Assembly (NCBI GenBank): GCA_000585055.1
Contig: JEMX01000032.1
Span: 1-37,290, forward strand
Reading direction: 5' to 3'
DNA: 37,290 bases
Origin: Candidatus Accumulibacter appositus
Lineage (GTDB): Bacteria > Pseudomonadota > Gammaproteobacteria > Burkholderiales > Rhodocyclaceae
In this document: piece after piece, positions 23,594 through 32,363 of the stretch
How the letters are laid out: every line of letters begins with the position of its first letter
How positions within the stretch are numbered: position 1 is the stretch's first letter
Translations under genes and position numbers: made by a program
The notes under the pieces: generated by a model
Seen by the model: only the letters and a program-made list of their open reading frames with translations
Told to the model about the DNA's origin: nothing
The model's database searches: none

Positions 23594-25042
23594 CTACTGC
23601 GACAGATAGGCGGCCTGCTGGCCGAGCATGTCCATCACGTGCTGCGGCATGCTGGAGCGCAGTTGGCGCTCGAGCTGTTCCAGGTGGCTAGCCACCGCCC
23701 GGAAGGAACCCACCTTCTGGTAGAGCAGGTTCTTTTCCTGCGACAGTTGCAGGAGCATGGCCTGCGCGCGCTGGCGGATCTGGTTGGCCTGGTCACGTTG
23801 CGTCTGCTGCAACGTGTAGTTCTTGTCCAGGGCGGCCATGCCCAGACGCAGGTTGCGTTCGAGGAAGACGTAGGCGTAGTCGGCGGCGATGACGTCGCGG
23901 TACTGGGCGATCAGGCTGTCGGAGAGGCCGGAGCCCGGGATGCTGGTGCCGATGGACAGCATCTTGTAGACCGGCTCGGTGGTCTGGTTTACGAAGCCGA
24001 CCTCGGTCGAGTTATTCGGAATGGCGGTCCGCGAAGCGATCTTCTCGGCGATGGAACGCATCATGGCCTCGACCTTGGCGGTGAATGGTGTGTGGGTGTA
24101 ACCGGTGTTCAGCGTCACCACATCGCAGTTGGTGTAGTCATTGCATTTGAGCATGTGCTGGATGACATCCGTGCCGCCCGCCGCGCTCTGGCCATACAGC
24201 AACTGGCTGATCGAAGTGAGGGTGGGCGCGATCGGCTCGGGGTCACGCGCCGATTCCTCCGGGTAGTAGATGATGGTGCCGACCAGGCTCATGATCAGCT
24301 CGCGCTCCTGATCGTCGAGGTAGGAACCCGTGTACTGAAGCGCTTTCCAGGTCAGGTTGCCGACGAAGGGGGCCTTGTTCTTCACATTCGGATCGGTGGA
24401 GGAACGCGCCGATGCCAGGATGCTGGGCCGGTCGGAGCCACAACGCCGGCGCGCCGCATCCCGGTCGCTCTCCAGGCCCATCTCGACGGCGAGGTCGGCG
24501 CAGGTTTCCTGCGAGCTGTAGCCGACGGATTCGGCGGCCGTGCTGACGATGGCTTTGGCGGTCTCGCACGAGTTGATGCGCGCATTGTTGATCCAGGTCT
24601 CCAGCCCCTTGGCCCACTTGGTCAGCCCGCCCAAGAGCGGCGAGACCGCTTCGAGCGCCAACTGGAAAGCGATACCGGGTAGGGCGGCCGTGATGTTCTT
24701 CAGCATGTTCTTGAACTCGGTCGCCGAGATGTGGCTGAAGCTGCCGCCGAAGACGTCGATGCCACCGCAACCGGCCTTGGCGCTGGGGAACTGGATGGCC
24801 GCGAGCTGATAGACCTTGTTGGGCGAGCGCATCATCAGGTTGCCGCCAGTGTAGGTATTGAAGGTCTGGCCGCGGAAGGCCCCGGGGGCCGTGTAGTTGC
24901 CGATGGCGCCCAGGTTGTTGAACATGTCATTCACTTCCGTGTTCAGGTCGCCGGCACGCAGCGGCAGCGGCGAGATCACGAGCAGCAACGCCAGCAGCGC
25001 GGCGGAGGGTCGCCGCAACGGGGGATGGTCGGGGTGGTTCAT
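23594..25042 (-). CDS. traH: Conjugal transfer pilus assembly protein TraH
   Basis: 482 aa. Signal peptide (LLALLLVISPLPLRAG) then the TraH signature region: DLNTEVNDMFNNLGAIGNYT, FRGQTFNTYTGGNLMMRSP and CGGIDVFGGSFSHIS. The C-terminal third is predicted coiled coil (QTQRDQANQIRQRAQAMLLQ). It acts in the periplasm or outer membrane in F-pilus biogenesis with TraF, TraW, TraU and TrbC. The ATG overlaps the traF stop (ATGA), which decides the start. Confidence 0.93.
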   Translation of the reverse strand: MNHPDHPPLRRPSAALLALLLVISPLPLRAGDLNTEVNDMFNNLGAIGNYTAPGAFRGQTFNTYTGGNLMMRSPNKVYQLAAIQFPSAKAGCGGIDVFGGSFSHISATEFKNMLKNITAALPGIAFQLALEAVSPLLGGLTKWAKGLETWINNARINSCETAKAIVSTAAESVGYSSQETCADLAVEMGLESDRDAARRRCGSDRPSILASARSSTDPNVKNKAPFVGNLTWKALQYTGSYLDDQERELIMSLVGTIIYYPEESARDPEPIAPTLTSISQLLYGQSAAGGTDVIQHMLKCNDYTNCDVVTLNTGYTHTPFTAKVEAMMRSIAEKIASRTAIPNNSTEVGFVNQTTEPVYKMLSIGTSIPGSGLSDSLIAQYRDVIAADYAYVFLERNLRLGMAALDKNYTLQQTQRDQANQIRQRAQAMLLQLSQEKNLLYQKVGSFRAVASHLEQLERQLRSSMPQHVMDMLGQQAAYLSQ

Positions 25043-25908
25043 GGTGCCTCCTGCGGCAGGGCAAGACGTTGCGTCGTTCCGGGCAGCATCGCTTCGGCCT
25101 GCGGGCCCTGCGGGCCGGACACGACGGCGATGCGTTCCAGCAACTGGGATTCGGAGAGCACGCCGAAACCGATGGGCGTGATCTTTCCGGTGAAGGGCTG
25201 GGCCAGGAAGACGGCGGGCACCTGCGTGACCTTGAGGGTGGTGGCAATGCCGTTGTCCGCACGCGCGTTGGGGAAACCCGGCATCGGGCCGCCATCGACG
25301 CTGATGGCCACCACCTGGATGCCATGGCGCGCCTGGAAGGCCGCCAGGGTCGGTGCGAAGGCGTGGCAGTACGGGCAGTCCGAGCGGTAGAAGAAGAACA
25401 GCACGTGGTCCTTGCCCAGTTCGGCAATGGAATGGGAGCGATCCACCAACTCGGTCTGCTCGAACACCTCCAGCGCCTTGGCGTTGACCGGCCGACCTTG
25501 CAGCGTCGGATCGAGTGCCGGCGTGGCCCAGGCGACCCGCTGCGCCACGTCGGCGAAATAGGAGGCACGCGCGACCACTTGGGATTCCAGTTCCATGTAG
25601 CGGCGCACGTTCGCCTCGGTCGGCCGCATGATGGCGATGTTGCGGGTGTCCTCCAGCGTCTTCTGCAGGCGTTCGAACTCGACCAGTTCCGGGGCTTTCG
25701 CGGGCAGCGCCGGTGGTGCCGCGGGCACCTCCTTGTCCGGCAGCGGCGGACGTTCCCGTTCCTCGGGCATGGGATCTTCGTAGAAATGCCAGCCGCGCCA
25801 ACGGTCGGACCAGTAGCGCGCAGCAGCATCCTGGGCCGACGCGGCGCTGGCGCCCAGCATCGAGGCCAGTGCCAAGCAGACGGGTATGGGGAACGCGACG
25901 CGCTTCAT
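25039..25908 (-). CDS. traF: Conjugal transfer protein TraF (thioredoxin-like)
   Basis: 289 aa. Signal peptide MKRVAFPIPVCLALASMLGA ending near A-S-A-Q. The N-terminal part has WSDRWRGWHFYEDPMPEE, typical of TraF, whose family often shows G-W-x-(F/W)-Y-x-x-P. The C-terminal thioredoxin fold has Cys178-Pro-Tyr-Cys181 in FFYRSDCPYCHAFAPTL and the cis-Pro loop VTQVPAVFL. F-plasmid TraF lacks the CxxC pair, so this one is probably redox-active. It works in the periplasm in pilus assembly. Confidence 0.92.
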   Translation of the reverse strand: MKRVAFPIPVCLALASMLGASAASAQDAAARYWSDRWRGWHFYEDPMPEERERPPLPDKEVPAAPPALPAKAPELVEFERLQKTLEDTRNIAIMRPTEANVRRYMELESQVVARASYFADVAQRVAWATPALDPTLQGRPVNAKALEVFEQTELVDRSHSIAELGKDHVLFFFYRSDCPYCHAFAPTLAAFQARHGIQVVAISVDGGPMPGFPNARADNGIATTLKVTQVPAVFLAQPFTGKITPIGFGVLSESQLLERIAVVSGPQGPQAEAMLPGTTQRLALPQEAP

Positions 25909-25915
25909 ATCGGCT

Positions 25916-26290
25916 CTACTTCAGGGATTGCGGCGGCCGGCCGTCGAGGCAGTAGTTGATGCCGAAGTCCATCGTCTGCCGGCGCGGGCTCAACGCGCCG
26001 GGCAGGAGAACGCCGTCTTGCCGGAACGTGACCTTCAGCCGGCTGCAACCCGGTTGGGCGTAGCGCTTCTCGGTCGTCACGTCGATGAAGATCGGCGAGG
26101 TCGCACCGAAGCGCCTCGTGATCGCATCGGCCATCTCGCCGGTGAGGACGCCGTGGGCTTGCCCATCGGTCGCCTTCAGGGCGGCCAGCATCACCGGGCG
26201 CGCGTCGGGCACCGGCGTGCGGCGCACGTCGTCGGCGAAGACGGGCCACGCGAATGCGGCGAGCAGCGCAACGGCATAGAATGGCTTCAT
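25916..26290 (-). CDS. Small exported protein between traN and traF, function unknown
   Basis: 124 aa from MKPFYAVALLAAFAWPVFAD, a clear signal peptide. I chose 26290 over 26296 because it gives an ATGA overlap with the traN stop, the pattern used across this operon. The mature part has two cysteines (GCSRLKVTF and INYCLDG) that could form a disulfide, and a beta-rich composition. Periplasmic and probably part of the transfer apparatus by position; no family recognised. Confidence 0.75.
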   Translation of the reverse strand: MKPFYAVALLAAFAWPVFADDVRRTPVPDARPVMLAALKATDGQAHGVLTGEMADAITRRFGATSPIFIDVTTEKRYAQPGCSRLKVTFRQDGVLLPGALSPRRQTMDFGINYCLDGRPPQSLK

Positions 26291-28608
26291 TGGCATTTCC
26301 CCTGTCCGTAGTAGCAGGTGGTGAGGCGCGAGGCGTTGCTGCCCTGGATCGTTCCGACACTGGGCAGCGTTGGGACGATGGAGGCATAGAATTCAGAGAG
26401 GTCCATCGCCGCGAAGTCCAGGCTCTGCAGTTGCGCGATGCTGAAACCTGAGCAATCCGGGTTCTCGCCCGAGCCCCAGCCCTTGCCTACCTGGACGCGG
26501 CCCTGCTCGTTGACGATGCGCGCGAGCTTGCTGTTGAAGCAGCACTTGCCGGTGGTGTGCTCGATGCAGGCGACACAGGCGCCGAGGATGCGGATGCACG
26601 ACGAACAATAGGTCCCGACGCTATGGCACAGGCCGGCCCCTTCCTTCATCGCGACCTTGCCTTCCTCCTCGTTGCAGGACGACATCGACATGACGATGTA
26701 GATCACTACCGCAATTGCGAGCGACCAGGGATCGAAGGCGACCACCAGGCCGTCGCCGGAGTAGAGCACGACCGAGCTGGCCGGCAGCGCGGTGCCGTTG
26801 ATGGCGACGGTGACGCCATAGGTCGTGAAGCTGCCAGAAAAGCCGCCGCTCATCAGCAGCGCCTGCATGCCCTGATACAGGAACTCGCGGTTGTCGGCGT
26901 TCATCAGTACGTCGTAGACGAGGCGCGAACCCGTGCCGAACAGGCTCTGGTTGGTCATGCCGGCCCCGGCCGCGTCGGAATAGCAGCAGTTCTTGAAGAG
27001 CCGGTCGCGGCATTTGTTTGATTCGCCCTTGAAGACCTGCAGGTTGTCGGTGTCGAGGTACACGCCGGCTTCACGTGCGGCTTCCATCAGCGACATCGAA
27101 CGGGCGAAGTCGGCGTCGTGGGTGTAGCTGGTGTTGAAGCAGTTCGAGCCCAGGCAATAGACGTTGGCGGGGCAGTTCGAGGCGGTGGTGGCGGTTTGGG
27201 CGGAAATCGGGCAGGTGTAGGTGTCCTGGGTGATCTCGCACAAGCCGGTCGCCGCATTCATCTGCTTGCAGGTACTGGTCGCCGGGGTGCAACCGCTGCT
27301 CGCCAACGAGGCGCACTCGTCCACCGGGGCGCCCGCGGTGCAGGTCAGGGTACGCTCATAGGACCAACAGGCGCGCGTGACGGCGCGGCCGTCGATGGTC
27401 TTGGTGGCGGGGCCGTCGACGCAGCGGTCGGCGGTGGTCACGGTGCAGCGGCCGCCCTCGGTCAGCGTGGCGCTCCTGTCGACCCAGACGTCGGTCTCAT
27501 GCTGCTCCATGGTCGGCTGCACGAACGACAAGGGCAGGCTCCAGCCGGAGGCGCCGACCAGGGTACCGGTCCCTGCTGGTACCGCGCAGTGCATTCCGGC
27601 GTCGTCGTAGATCGTCATGCTGCCCCCCGGGCAGCCGGCCTCGGCGTCGGGGGCAGTGAGCGTGTAGCACTGGTCGGCCGCACCGCCGGAGAGGAATTCG
27701 CCGGCCCAATAGCCGCTCAGCGTATCGCCGCGCACCGTCCCGGCGGGGCACGCATAGACCGGCGTGCCGAACTGGAAGGTGTAGCTGCAACTCCCGGCGG
27801 TGCAGCCCGAGCCCGGCATCATGACGACCTTGAAGGGGCTCCAGCAGTAGCCCTGCCAATGCGGCGACAGGTCGGTGACATAGGTCGCCTGGGTAGCCGG
27901 TGCGATCGGCAGGTCGAGGGCCTGCCAGCCGATGCAGGCGCCCATGCCACCGGCGGCGTAGAAACGGAAACGCTGCTTGCCGTCGGCGCGGATGCGGCAT
28001 TGCGCTTCGACCACCATGTAGTCGGCGCCGTTACGGTTGACCTGGCCGTGGGCGAACCAGGTGCCTTCGGCGCAACTGGGCAGCAATTCCACCTGGACCG
28101 TGAGGTCGCGCCGGGTGGTGTAGTTGCCGACGCCGCTGTAACGGTTGCAGACCTTGCTGGTCGTGCCCGCGGGCGTGGTGACCTCGGCGGTGGTGCAACC
28201 CGAGTAATAATCGGCGAGACTGCCCAGCACGTTCGACGGATTGCCGGCGATATCGCGGGCGGCGGCGACGGCGGGGTCGTAGGTTGAGACCGGGGTGCGC
28301 GGCGTGTTGGCCGAAGTCACGGCACCGCGCTGCGCCTGGCAGACGGGATCATCGATACTGGTGGCGCAGGCGGCCAAGCGGGCATTGGCTGCCCCCGACA
28401 GGCTGGGCTGACCGTAGTACGTGGTTTCCGGTGGCGTCGTGGTGTAGCCCGGCACGGCACTCGATGCACTCGGCGTATTCACCGTCCCCCGGATGACGGG
28501 ATTGGCCGCCTGCCCGGCGGCGGTACCTTCCTCGAACGGACCGGCGACGGCGGCGGTCTGTGTCGTGACGAAACAGACGAGCGTGATCCAGGTGACCCAG
28601 CGGCGCAT
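26287..28608 (-). CDS. traN: Conjugal transfer mating-pair stabilisation adhesin TraN
   Basis: 773 aa. Signal peptide MRRWVTWITLVCFVTTQTAA; GGAGG 5 bases before the ATG. The protein is very cysteine-rich, with many C-x-n-C pairs such as CASLASSGCTPATSTCKQ and CSSCIRILGACVACIE, as in TraN outer-membrane adhesins held by disulfides. The C-terminal region KCRDRLFKNCCYSDAAGAG and CHSVGTYCSSC, then GKCCFNSKLARIVNEQGR, matches the conserved TraN tail. It would sit on the donor outer membrane and stabilise mating pairs. dsbC and traF in the same operon fit its disulfide needs. Confidence 0.92.
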   Translation of the reverse strand: MRRWVTWITLVCFVTTQTAAVAGPFEEGTAAGQAANPVIRGTVNTPSASSAVPGYTTTPPETTYYGQPSLSGAANARLAACATSIDDPVCQAQRGAVTSANTPRTPVSTYDPAVAAARDIAGNPSNVLGSLADYYSGCTTAEVTTPAGTTSKVCNRYSGVGNYTTRRDLTVQVELLPSCAEGTWFAHGQVNRNGADYMVVEAQCRIRADGKQRFRFYAAGGMGACIGWQALDLPIAPATQATYVTDLSPHWQGYCWSPFKVVMMPGSGCTAGSCSYTFQFGTPVYACPAGTVRGDTLSGYWAGEFLSGGAADQCYTLTAPDAEAGCPGGSMTIYDDAGMHCAVPAGTGTLVGASGWSLPLSFVQPTMEQHETDVWVDRSATLTEGGRCTVTTADRCVDGPATKTIDGRAVTRACWSYERTLTCTAGAPVDECASLASSGCTPATSTCKQMNAATGLCEITQDTYTCPISAQTATTASNCPANVYCLGSNCFNTSYTHDADFARSMSLMEAAREAGVYLDTDNLQVFKGESNKCRDRLFKNCCYSDAAGAGMTNQSLFGTGSRLVYDVLMNADNREFLYQGMQALLMSGGFSGSFTTYGVTVAINGTALPASSVVLYSGDGLVVAFDPWSLAIAVVIYIVMSMSSCNEEEGKVAMKEGAGLCHSVGTYCSSCIRILGACVACIEHTTGKCCFNSKLARIVNEQGRVQVGKGWGSGENPDCSGFSIAQLQSLDFAAMDLSEFYASIVPTLPSVGTIQGSNASRLTTCYYGQGKCQ

Positions 28609-28617
28609 CGTGGCCTC

Positions 28618-29373
28618 CTATCCCTTGATCCGTTTCAGGAAGGTGTCGGCGGGCGGGCCGAACCCGGGTGCCGAGCGCCGCATGTGTTCCAGCGCGTAGT
28701 CCAGGCTCACGTCGCCGGAGGTCCGCAGGAAACTGTCGGCCGGCGCGCAACTGCCGCTGGCGCAGGCAACCGGGCGGGTGCCGTCGCGCACCAGCACGAA
28801 GGTCGGGACCCGGGTGACGGCGTAGCGGTCGAAAGCCTGGGGATCGATCTGCATGGCCACCTGGCGGGAACCGATCAGGCCCTGCACCTGGGCGACGGTG
28901 TCGCGCAGCGAGCCGTTGGCGAAACCCCGGAGGACGATCGAAGCCTTGGCTCGCGCGGCCTGGTCGACCAGGCGTTGCAGCGTGGGCCGGGGCATGGACA
29001 GGCTGACGAACACCAACAGCCCGGGCCCAGTCGCCAGCCCCTGCGCCTGAGTCATCGCCTCGGATTGTGATGCATAGCCCCGCGCCAGCGCTTCGAGGTC
29101 GATCGGGGGGCGGCTGAGGGGCTGGGGCAGCGCCTCGACGTTCGGGCGGGTCGGCACCGGCGCGGATCGCAGTTCGGCATCGCTGGGCATGCCGTACTTC
29201 CGCCGCGCCGCGTCGATGTCCTGGTCGGTGATCGCGGGCTGCTCGCGGCGGACCCGTTCGATGTCCGCGTCGGTGATGACCGGCGGGTTTTGCGCCAGGG
29301 CCTGCGCGCTCGCGACGAGCGCGGCGGTGAGGCCGAGGGTCCAGGCAGAAGGATGGAGTTCAGAAGCCCACAC
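28618..29373 (-). CDS. trbC: Conjugal transfer pilus assembly protein TrbC (F-type)
   Basis: 251 aa from a GTG at 29373, inside the end of traU (14-base overlap). This is the nearest start that leaves a full signal peptide (AWTLGLTAALVASAQALAQ). The mature N-terminus has a repeated motif (ITDADIERVRREQP, ITDQDIDAARRKYG). The C-terminal part is thioredoxin-like without CxxC: GLLVFVSLSMPRPTLQRLVDQAA, VLRGFANGSLRDTV, FDRYAVTRVPTFVLV, the F-type TrbC pattern. It interacts with TraW in the periplasm in related systems. The start is not certain. Confidence 0.88.
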   Translation of the reverse strand: MWASELHPSAWTLGLTAALVASAQALAQNPPVITDADIERVRREQPAITDQDIDAARRKYGMPSDAELRSAPVPTRPNVEALPQPLSRPPIDLEALARGYASQSEAMTQAQGLATGPGLLVFVSLSMPRPTLQRLVDQAARAKASIVLRGFANGSLRDTVAQVQGLIGSRQVAMQIDPQAFDRYAVTRVPTFVLVRDGTRPVACASGSCAPADSFLRTSGDVSLDYALEHMRRSAPGFGPPADTFLKRIKG

Positions 29374-30382
29374 AGCAGTTCCTCTTGCGAAATAACATGA
29401 AAGCGAAGTCCTCGCCGCGTACCGGGTATTCCTTGCCGGCGCCCCAGAGCACCGTGGTGCGGCCGAAGGGCTGGCAGCAGCGGCCTGCCTCCTTGTCGGT
29501 GTTGGGGATCGGATAGGTGAGTTGGGTCTTGTAGGCGGTCTTGTCCATGACGGGCTCGAAGTACGGTCCGCAGAGACCGGGCGTGCCATGCCAGCCCCAA
29601 GCGATCAGTTCGCGGTGCATCTTCGCGGTCAGGCGCTGGGCCATCAGCGCGGCCGTGCGCACGCCGCCCAGGTGGTAGGGCACGTGGCCATCGAGGGGGT
29701 AAATGCCACCCTGGCAGCCGGCGCACCAGAAGAGCTCCTTGAGGCCGAAGCCGACCGAGGCGGCGACGCAGTCGGCGGCGCAGGCGGCGATGGCGACCGG
29801 ATTGGCGAAGAGCACGGCGTCCGGATTGAGGATCAGGGTGAGTTCGTCGTCGGCCCACAGGGGATCAACCTCGGTGAGGTAGGCCAGATCGAAGGAGCCC
29901 TTTTCCAGGCAGGGGAAGTCGGTCACCACCTCCAGCCAGTACATCACCGGGTTCACGTAGAAATGCGCCTGGTAGAAGCTGCCGCCGTCGCCATCGCCTT
30001 CGGGGCGCGTGAAGCGCGCCGCTTCCGGCGCCGGAATGCCCGGGTCGAGATCGATGCCGCCGAGCGATACCAGGCAGAAGGGTTTGCGCACTGCCTCGAC
30101 ATGCCTTGCGGGCTCCCAGAAGCCGATGGAGAGCCCGATGACCGGATTGACGCCACAACTGCAGATTGGACTCGATGGGTTGTCGGTGTCCTCCTGGTCG
30201 CCGAAGTTGGCGATGCGCGCGGCGCCGATGCTGATCGGCAGGACGCAGGACCAGCAGATATCGGTGATCGGATTGGGAAACTTGCCGGTGCAGGTGGCCG
30301 CGCCGGCGCCGAGGCTGGGGCCGGCCGCGCAGGCGAGCACGGCGGCGAGCAGGAAAGGAATGAGGCCGCGATGGGCATTCAT
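29360..30382 (-). CDS. traU: Conjugal transfer pilus assembly protein TraU
   Basis: 340 aa. Signal peptide ending near PSLGAGA, then CTGKFPNPITDICWSCVLPISIG, the hallmark TraU N-terminus. Further conserved elements are CSCGVNPVIGLSIGFWEP, ADCVAASVGF with WCAGCQGGIYPLDG, and C-terminal GRCCQPFGRTTVLWGAGKEYP. The many cysteines imply disulfide dependence. Acts in the periplasm in DNA transfer more than in pilus extension. Overlaps traW by ATGA at its start. Confidence 0.94.
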   Translation of the reverse strand: MNAHRGLIPFLLAAVLACAAGPSLGAGAATCTGKFPNPITDICWSCVLPISIGAARIANFGDQEDTDNPSSPICSCGVNPVIGLSIGFWEPARHVEAVRKPFCLVSLGGIDLDPGIPAPEAARFTRPEGDGDGGSFYQAHFYVNPVMYWLEVVTDFPCLEKGSFDLAYLTEVDPLWADDELTLILNPDAVLFANPVAIAACAADCVAASVGFGLKELFWCAGCQGGIYPLDGHVPYHLGGVRTAALMAQRLTAKMHRELIAWGWHGTPGLCGPYFEPVMDKTAYKTQLTYPIPNTDKEAGRCCQPFGRTTVLWGAGKEYPVRGEDFAFMLFRKRNCCVGF

Positions 30383-31017
30383 GGGGATACCGCCAATTCG
30401 TCGATACGCAGCCGCAGCCCGTCCTGCGACACCAGGGCCGGCACCTGGGTGATGCCCAGGCGGCGGGTGAGCAGGCCCTGCTGGTCGTAGTAGACCGGGA
30501 CGTGCCAGGACTGCATCAGATCCAGGTAGGAGCCGCCGACCAGGATCGGCTTGACGCGTCCCTGGTAGAGGGCGATCAACTGCCGGGCGCGGCCGACCTG
30601 ACGCGGGTCGCGGGCATCGAAGAACAGCAAGTGCCGGGACAGCGACACCACTTCCAGCGGATTCTTGCGCGTGCCGGCGGCAAACAGCAGTTCGCCCTGG
30701 GGGCCGAGGATGTTGCGATCCAGGGCAAAGCTCGGGTCGAAGTAGAAGGTCCGCACCGTGTCGGTCGCACGCAGCCCGGTGACCGGCGGCGGATTCTTCA
30801 CGGTCGCGATGCCCCGTTCCCGGGCTTCTGCTTCCAGGCGCCCGAGTTCGCCGCTGCGTTCCTTCGCGCGCAGGCGCTGATCGATCATCTGGAGCAGATG
30901 GGGTTCGCTGATGTCGTAGGTCGGCCCGATGACGCCCAGATCCATGGCCCGCACGCCGCCTGCCGCGCCCAACATCAGGCCGAGCACCAGGGGAGCGGAC
31001 ACGATGCAGCGTTTCAT
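30379..31017 (-). CDS. traW: Conjugal transfer pilus assembly protein TraW
   Basis: 212 aa. The ATG at 31017 overlaps the upstream stop (ATGA) and opens a signal peptide (CIVSAPLVLGLMLGAAGGVRA). Mature start DLGVIGPTYDISEPHLLQMI is characteristic of TraW, followed by FYFDPSFALDRNILGPQGEL, FFDARDPRQVGRARQL, ILVGGSYLDLMQ and VPVYYDQQGLLTRRLGITQVPALV. Periplasmic, partner of TrbC. Confidence 0.94.
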   Translation of the reverse strand: MKRCIVSAPLVLGLMLGAAGGVRAMDLGVIGPTYDISEPHLLQMIDQRLRAKERSGELGRLEAEARERGIATVKNPPPVTGLRATDTVRTFYFDPSFALDRNILGPQGELLFAAGTRKNPLEVVSLSRHLLFFDARDPRQVGRARQLIALYQGRVKPILVGGSYLDLMQSWHVPVYYDQQGLLTRRLGITQVPALVSQDGLRLRIDELAVSP

Positions 31018-31391
31018 CGCGCCACCTTGGCCGGGCAACGGATCTGTCCGGCGAGTCGTTCGCGGGCGGCGGTATCGCGCAGGTGGATAGCGCGGATCAG
31101 TCCCATCAGCACCGGATCGCCGTCACCGTCCGACATCGCTTGGCGCAACTCGGTCGCGGTGAGTGCCCGGCCACAACGCCGCTCGAAAGCGGCGAGATAG
31201 TCCTTGGCCCCCGCCTCGGCGGCGGGGGCGATTTGCCGTAGGAGGCCGAGATAGTCGGCCAGCGGCATGTCATTGATGGCCGGAGTCGTCGGCGTCCCGT
31301 GGATCGGCCCGCGGGCCGGACTGGATTGGCCCCGGGCGGCTGGCTGGGTCAAGAGGCCGAGCAGCGCGAGGAGCAGAAGGGCCTTGGTCAT
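31014..31391 (-). CDS. Small exported protein between the signal peptidase gene and traW, function unknown
   Basis: 125 aa. Signal peptide MTKALLLLALLGLLTQPAARG. The mature part is helical: INDMPLADYLGLLRQIAPAA, AKDYLAAFERRCGRALTATELRQAM and DPVLMGLIRAIHLRDTAARERL, with one Cys in the middle and one near the end. ATGA overlap with traW indicates co-translation. Probably an envelope accessory of the secretion system; family not recognised. Confidence 0.75.
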   Translation of the reverse strand: MTKALLLLALLGLLTQPAARGQSSPARGPIHGTPTTPAINDMPLADYLGLLRQIAPAAEAGAKDYLAAFERRCGRALTATELRQAMSDGDGDPVLMGLIRAIHLRDTAARERLAGQIRCPAKVAR

Positions 31392-31401
31392 GGCGCGCCT
31401 T

Positions 31402-31998
31402 TCAATACAGCGGAACCACGACACCGACCACCTGCTCGGCCCGTACCAGCCCGCTGGCCTGGTAGCGCGAGTCGAAGGAGTCGGGGCTGGTGCCCTGCAC
31501 GTAGTAGTGCCCGGGCGGGATGACGGTGGGCGTAATCGGGGCCAGCGGACTATGGTCGTAGGCCTGCAGCTTGGCCACACCGACCTCCTCGCCGTTGATC
31601 GCCACGTGCCGACCGGCGACGGTCACGGCATCGCCCGGCAAGCCCCGCACGATCTTGAAGAAGGGCTGGCCGCGCAGCCCTGGGTAACGCGCCTGCGCCT
31701 CACCGTCGAACGAGAAGACGATGAAGTCGCCGCGCCGCAGGGGGTGGGGTCCGTGCTCCAGCCAGGCAATGCGATACGGCAGGCTCGGCGTCCAGTTGAA
31801 GAGCACGGGCAGTCGCGGCGTCGCATCGATGAAGAGCCGGACATAGGCCAAGCCCCAGATCGCGAAGATCGGCAGGTAGAGAAACCAACGGCGGCGCACA
31901 TGGCGCAGGAAATCGGCAAAATGTTTGACGACTCGCTGCCCTCTGCCGGCTATGGACGCGGCCCGCGTTAGCGCCTGTTGGACCGGTTCGGACTTCAT
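31402..31998 (-). CDS. S26-family signal peptidase of the conjugation system (TraF/TrhF type)
   Basis: 198 aa. The ATG at 31998 overlaps the trbI stop (ATGA). One N-terminal membrane helix (WFLYLPIFAIWGLAYVRLF) precedes the Ser-Lys dyad region: TPSLPYRIAWL supplies the nucleophilic Ser, and FFKIVRGLPGDAV the general-base Lys. VIPPGHYYVQGTSPDSFDSRY is the conserved C-terminal box. Relatives process, and in RP4 cyclise, the conjugative pilin, so the likely substrate is a TraA-like pilin encoded outside the window. It acts at the periplasmic face of the inner membrane. Confidence 0.88.
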   Translation of the reverse strand: MKSEPVQQALTRAASIAGRGQRVVKHFADFLRHVRRRWFLYLPIFAIWGLAYVRLFIDATPRLPVLFNWTPSLPYRIAWLEHGPHPLRRGDFIVFSFDGEAQARYPGLRGQPFFKIVRGLPGDAVTVAGRHVAINGEEVGVAKLQAYDHSPLAPITPTVIPPGHYYVQGTSPDSFDSRYQASGLVRAEQVVGVVVPLY

Positions 31999-32363
31999 GG
32001 CGCGGCCACCTTTCTGCGCAGCTGCGCCGTCAGGTCGACGGTATTCGGCGTCGGTCCGGCCACGGCCGTCCTGAGGATCACCAGGCAGTTGCATTCCCGC
32101 GGCAACTCATCGAGGGCGAGCGGCAGGCGCTGGGCGAAGGCCCGAGCCATGACGAGCGCCTTCTGGCGGTCTTCCTCCGAGGTCGCCTTGGTGAGGATCT
32201 GGGTGAACTCGGCTTCCTTGGCGCGGTACACCTCGGCCACATCGACCACGCCGATGACCAGAGCCGGCCGTAGCACCAGGCGGTCGTAGGCCGTGAACGC
32301 GGCGGCCACCACGAACAGGGTGACCAGGCCCTGGGTGAGCCATTGGGGAACGGTGGTCTTCAT
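31995..32363 (-). CDS. trbI: F-type TrbI-like protein
   Basis: 122 aa. A single N-terminal membrane anchor (LTQGLVTLFVVAAAFTAYDRL) is followed by VIGVVDVAEVYRAKEAEFTQIL and ARAFAQRLPLALDELPRECNC, then VLRTAVAGPTPNTVDLTAQL, the pattern of F-type TrbI. In F, TrbI affects pilus retraction. ATGA overlaps at both ends show tight coupling with traC and the signal peptidase gene. Confidence 0.85.
   Translation of the reverse strand: MKTTVPQWLTQGLVTLFVVAAAFTAYDRLVLRPALVIGVVDVAEVYRAKEAEFTQILTKATSEEDRQKALVMARAFAQRLPLALDELPRECNCLVILRTAVAGPTPNTVDLTAQLRRKVAAP

Noticed and set aside
22706..24682. A 658-codon plus-strand frame opposite traG and traH
   Set aside because: Antisense shadow; composition is Gly/Arg/Ala-rich with no motif, and traG/traH are unambiguous.
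27118..28287. A 389-codon plus-strand frame opposite traN
   Set aside because: Antisense shadow of a cysteine-rich gene; no family pattern.
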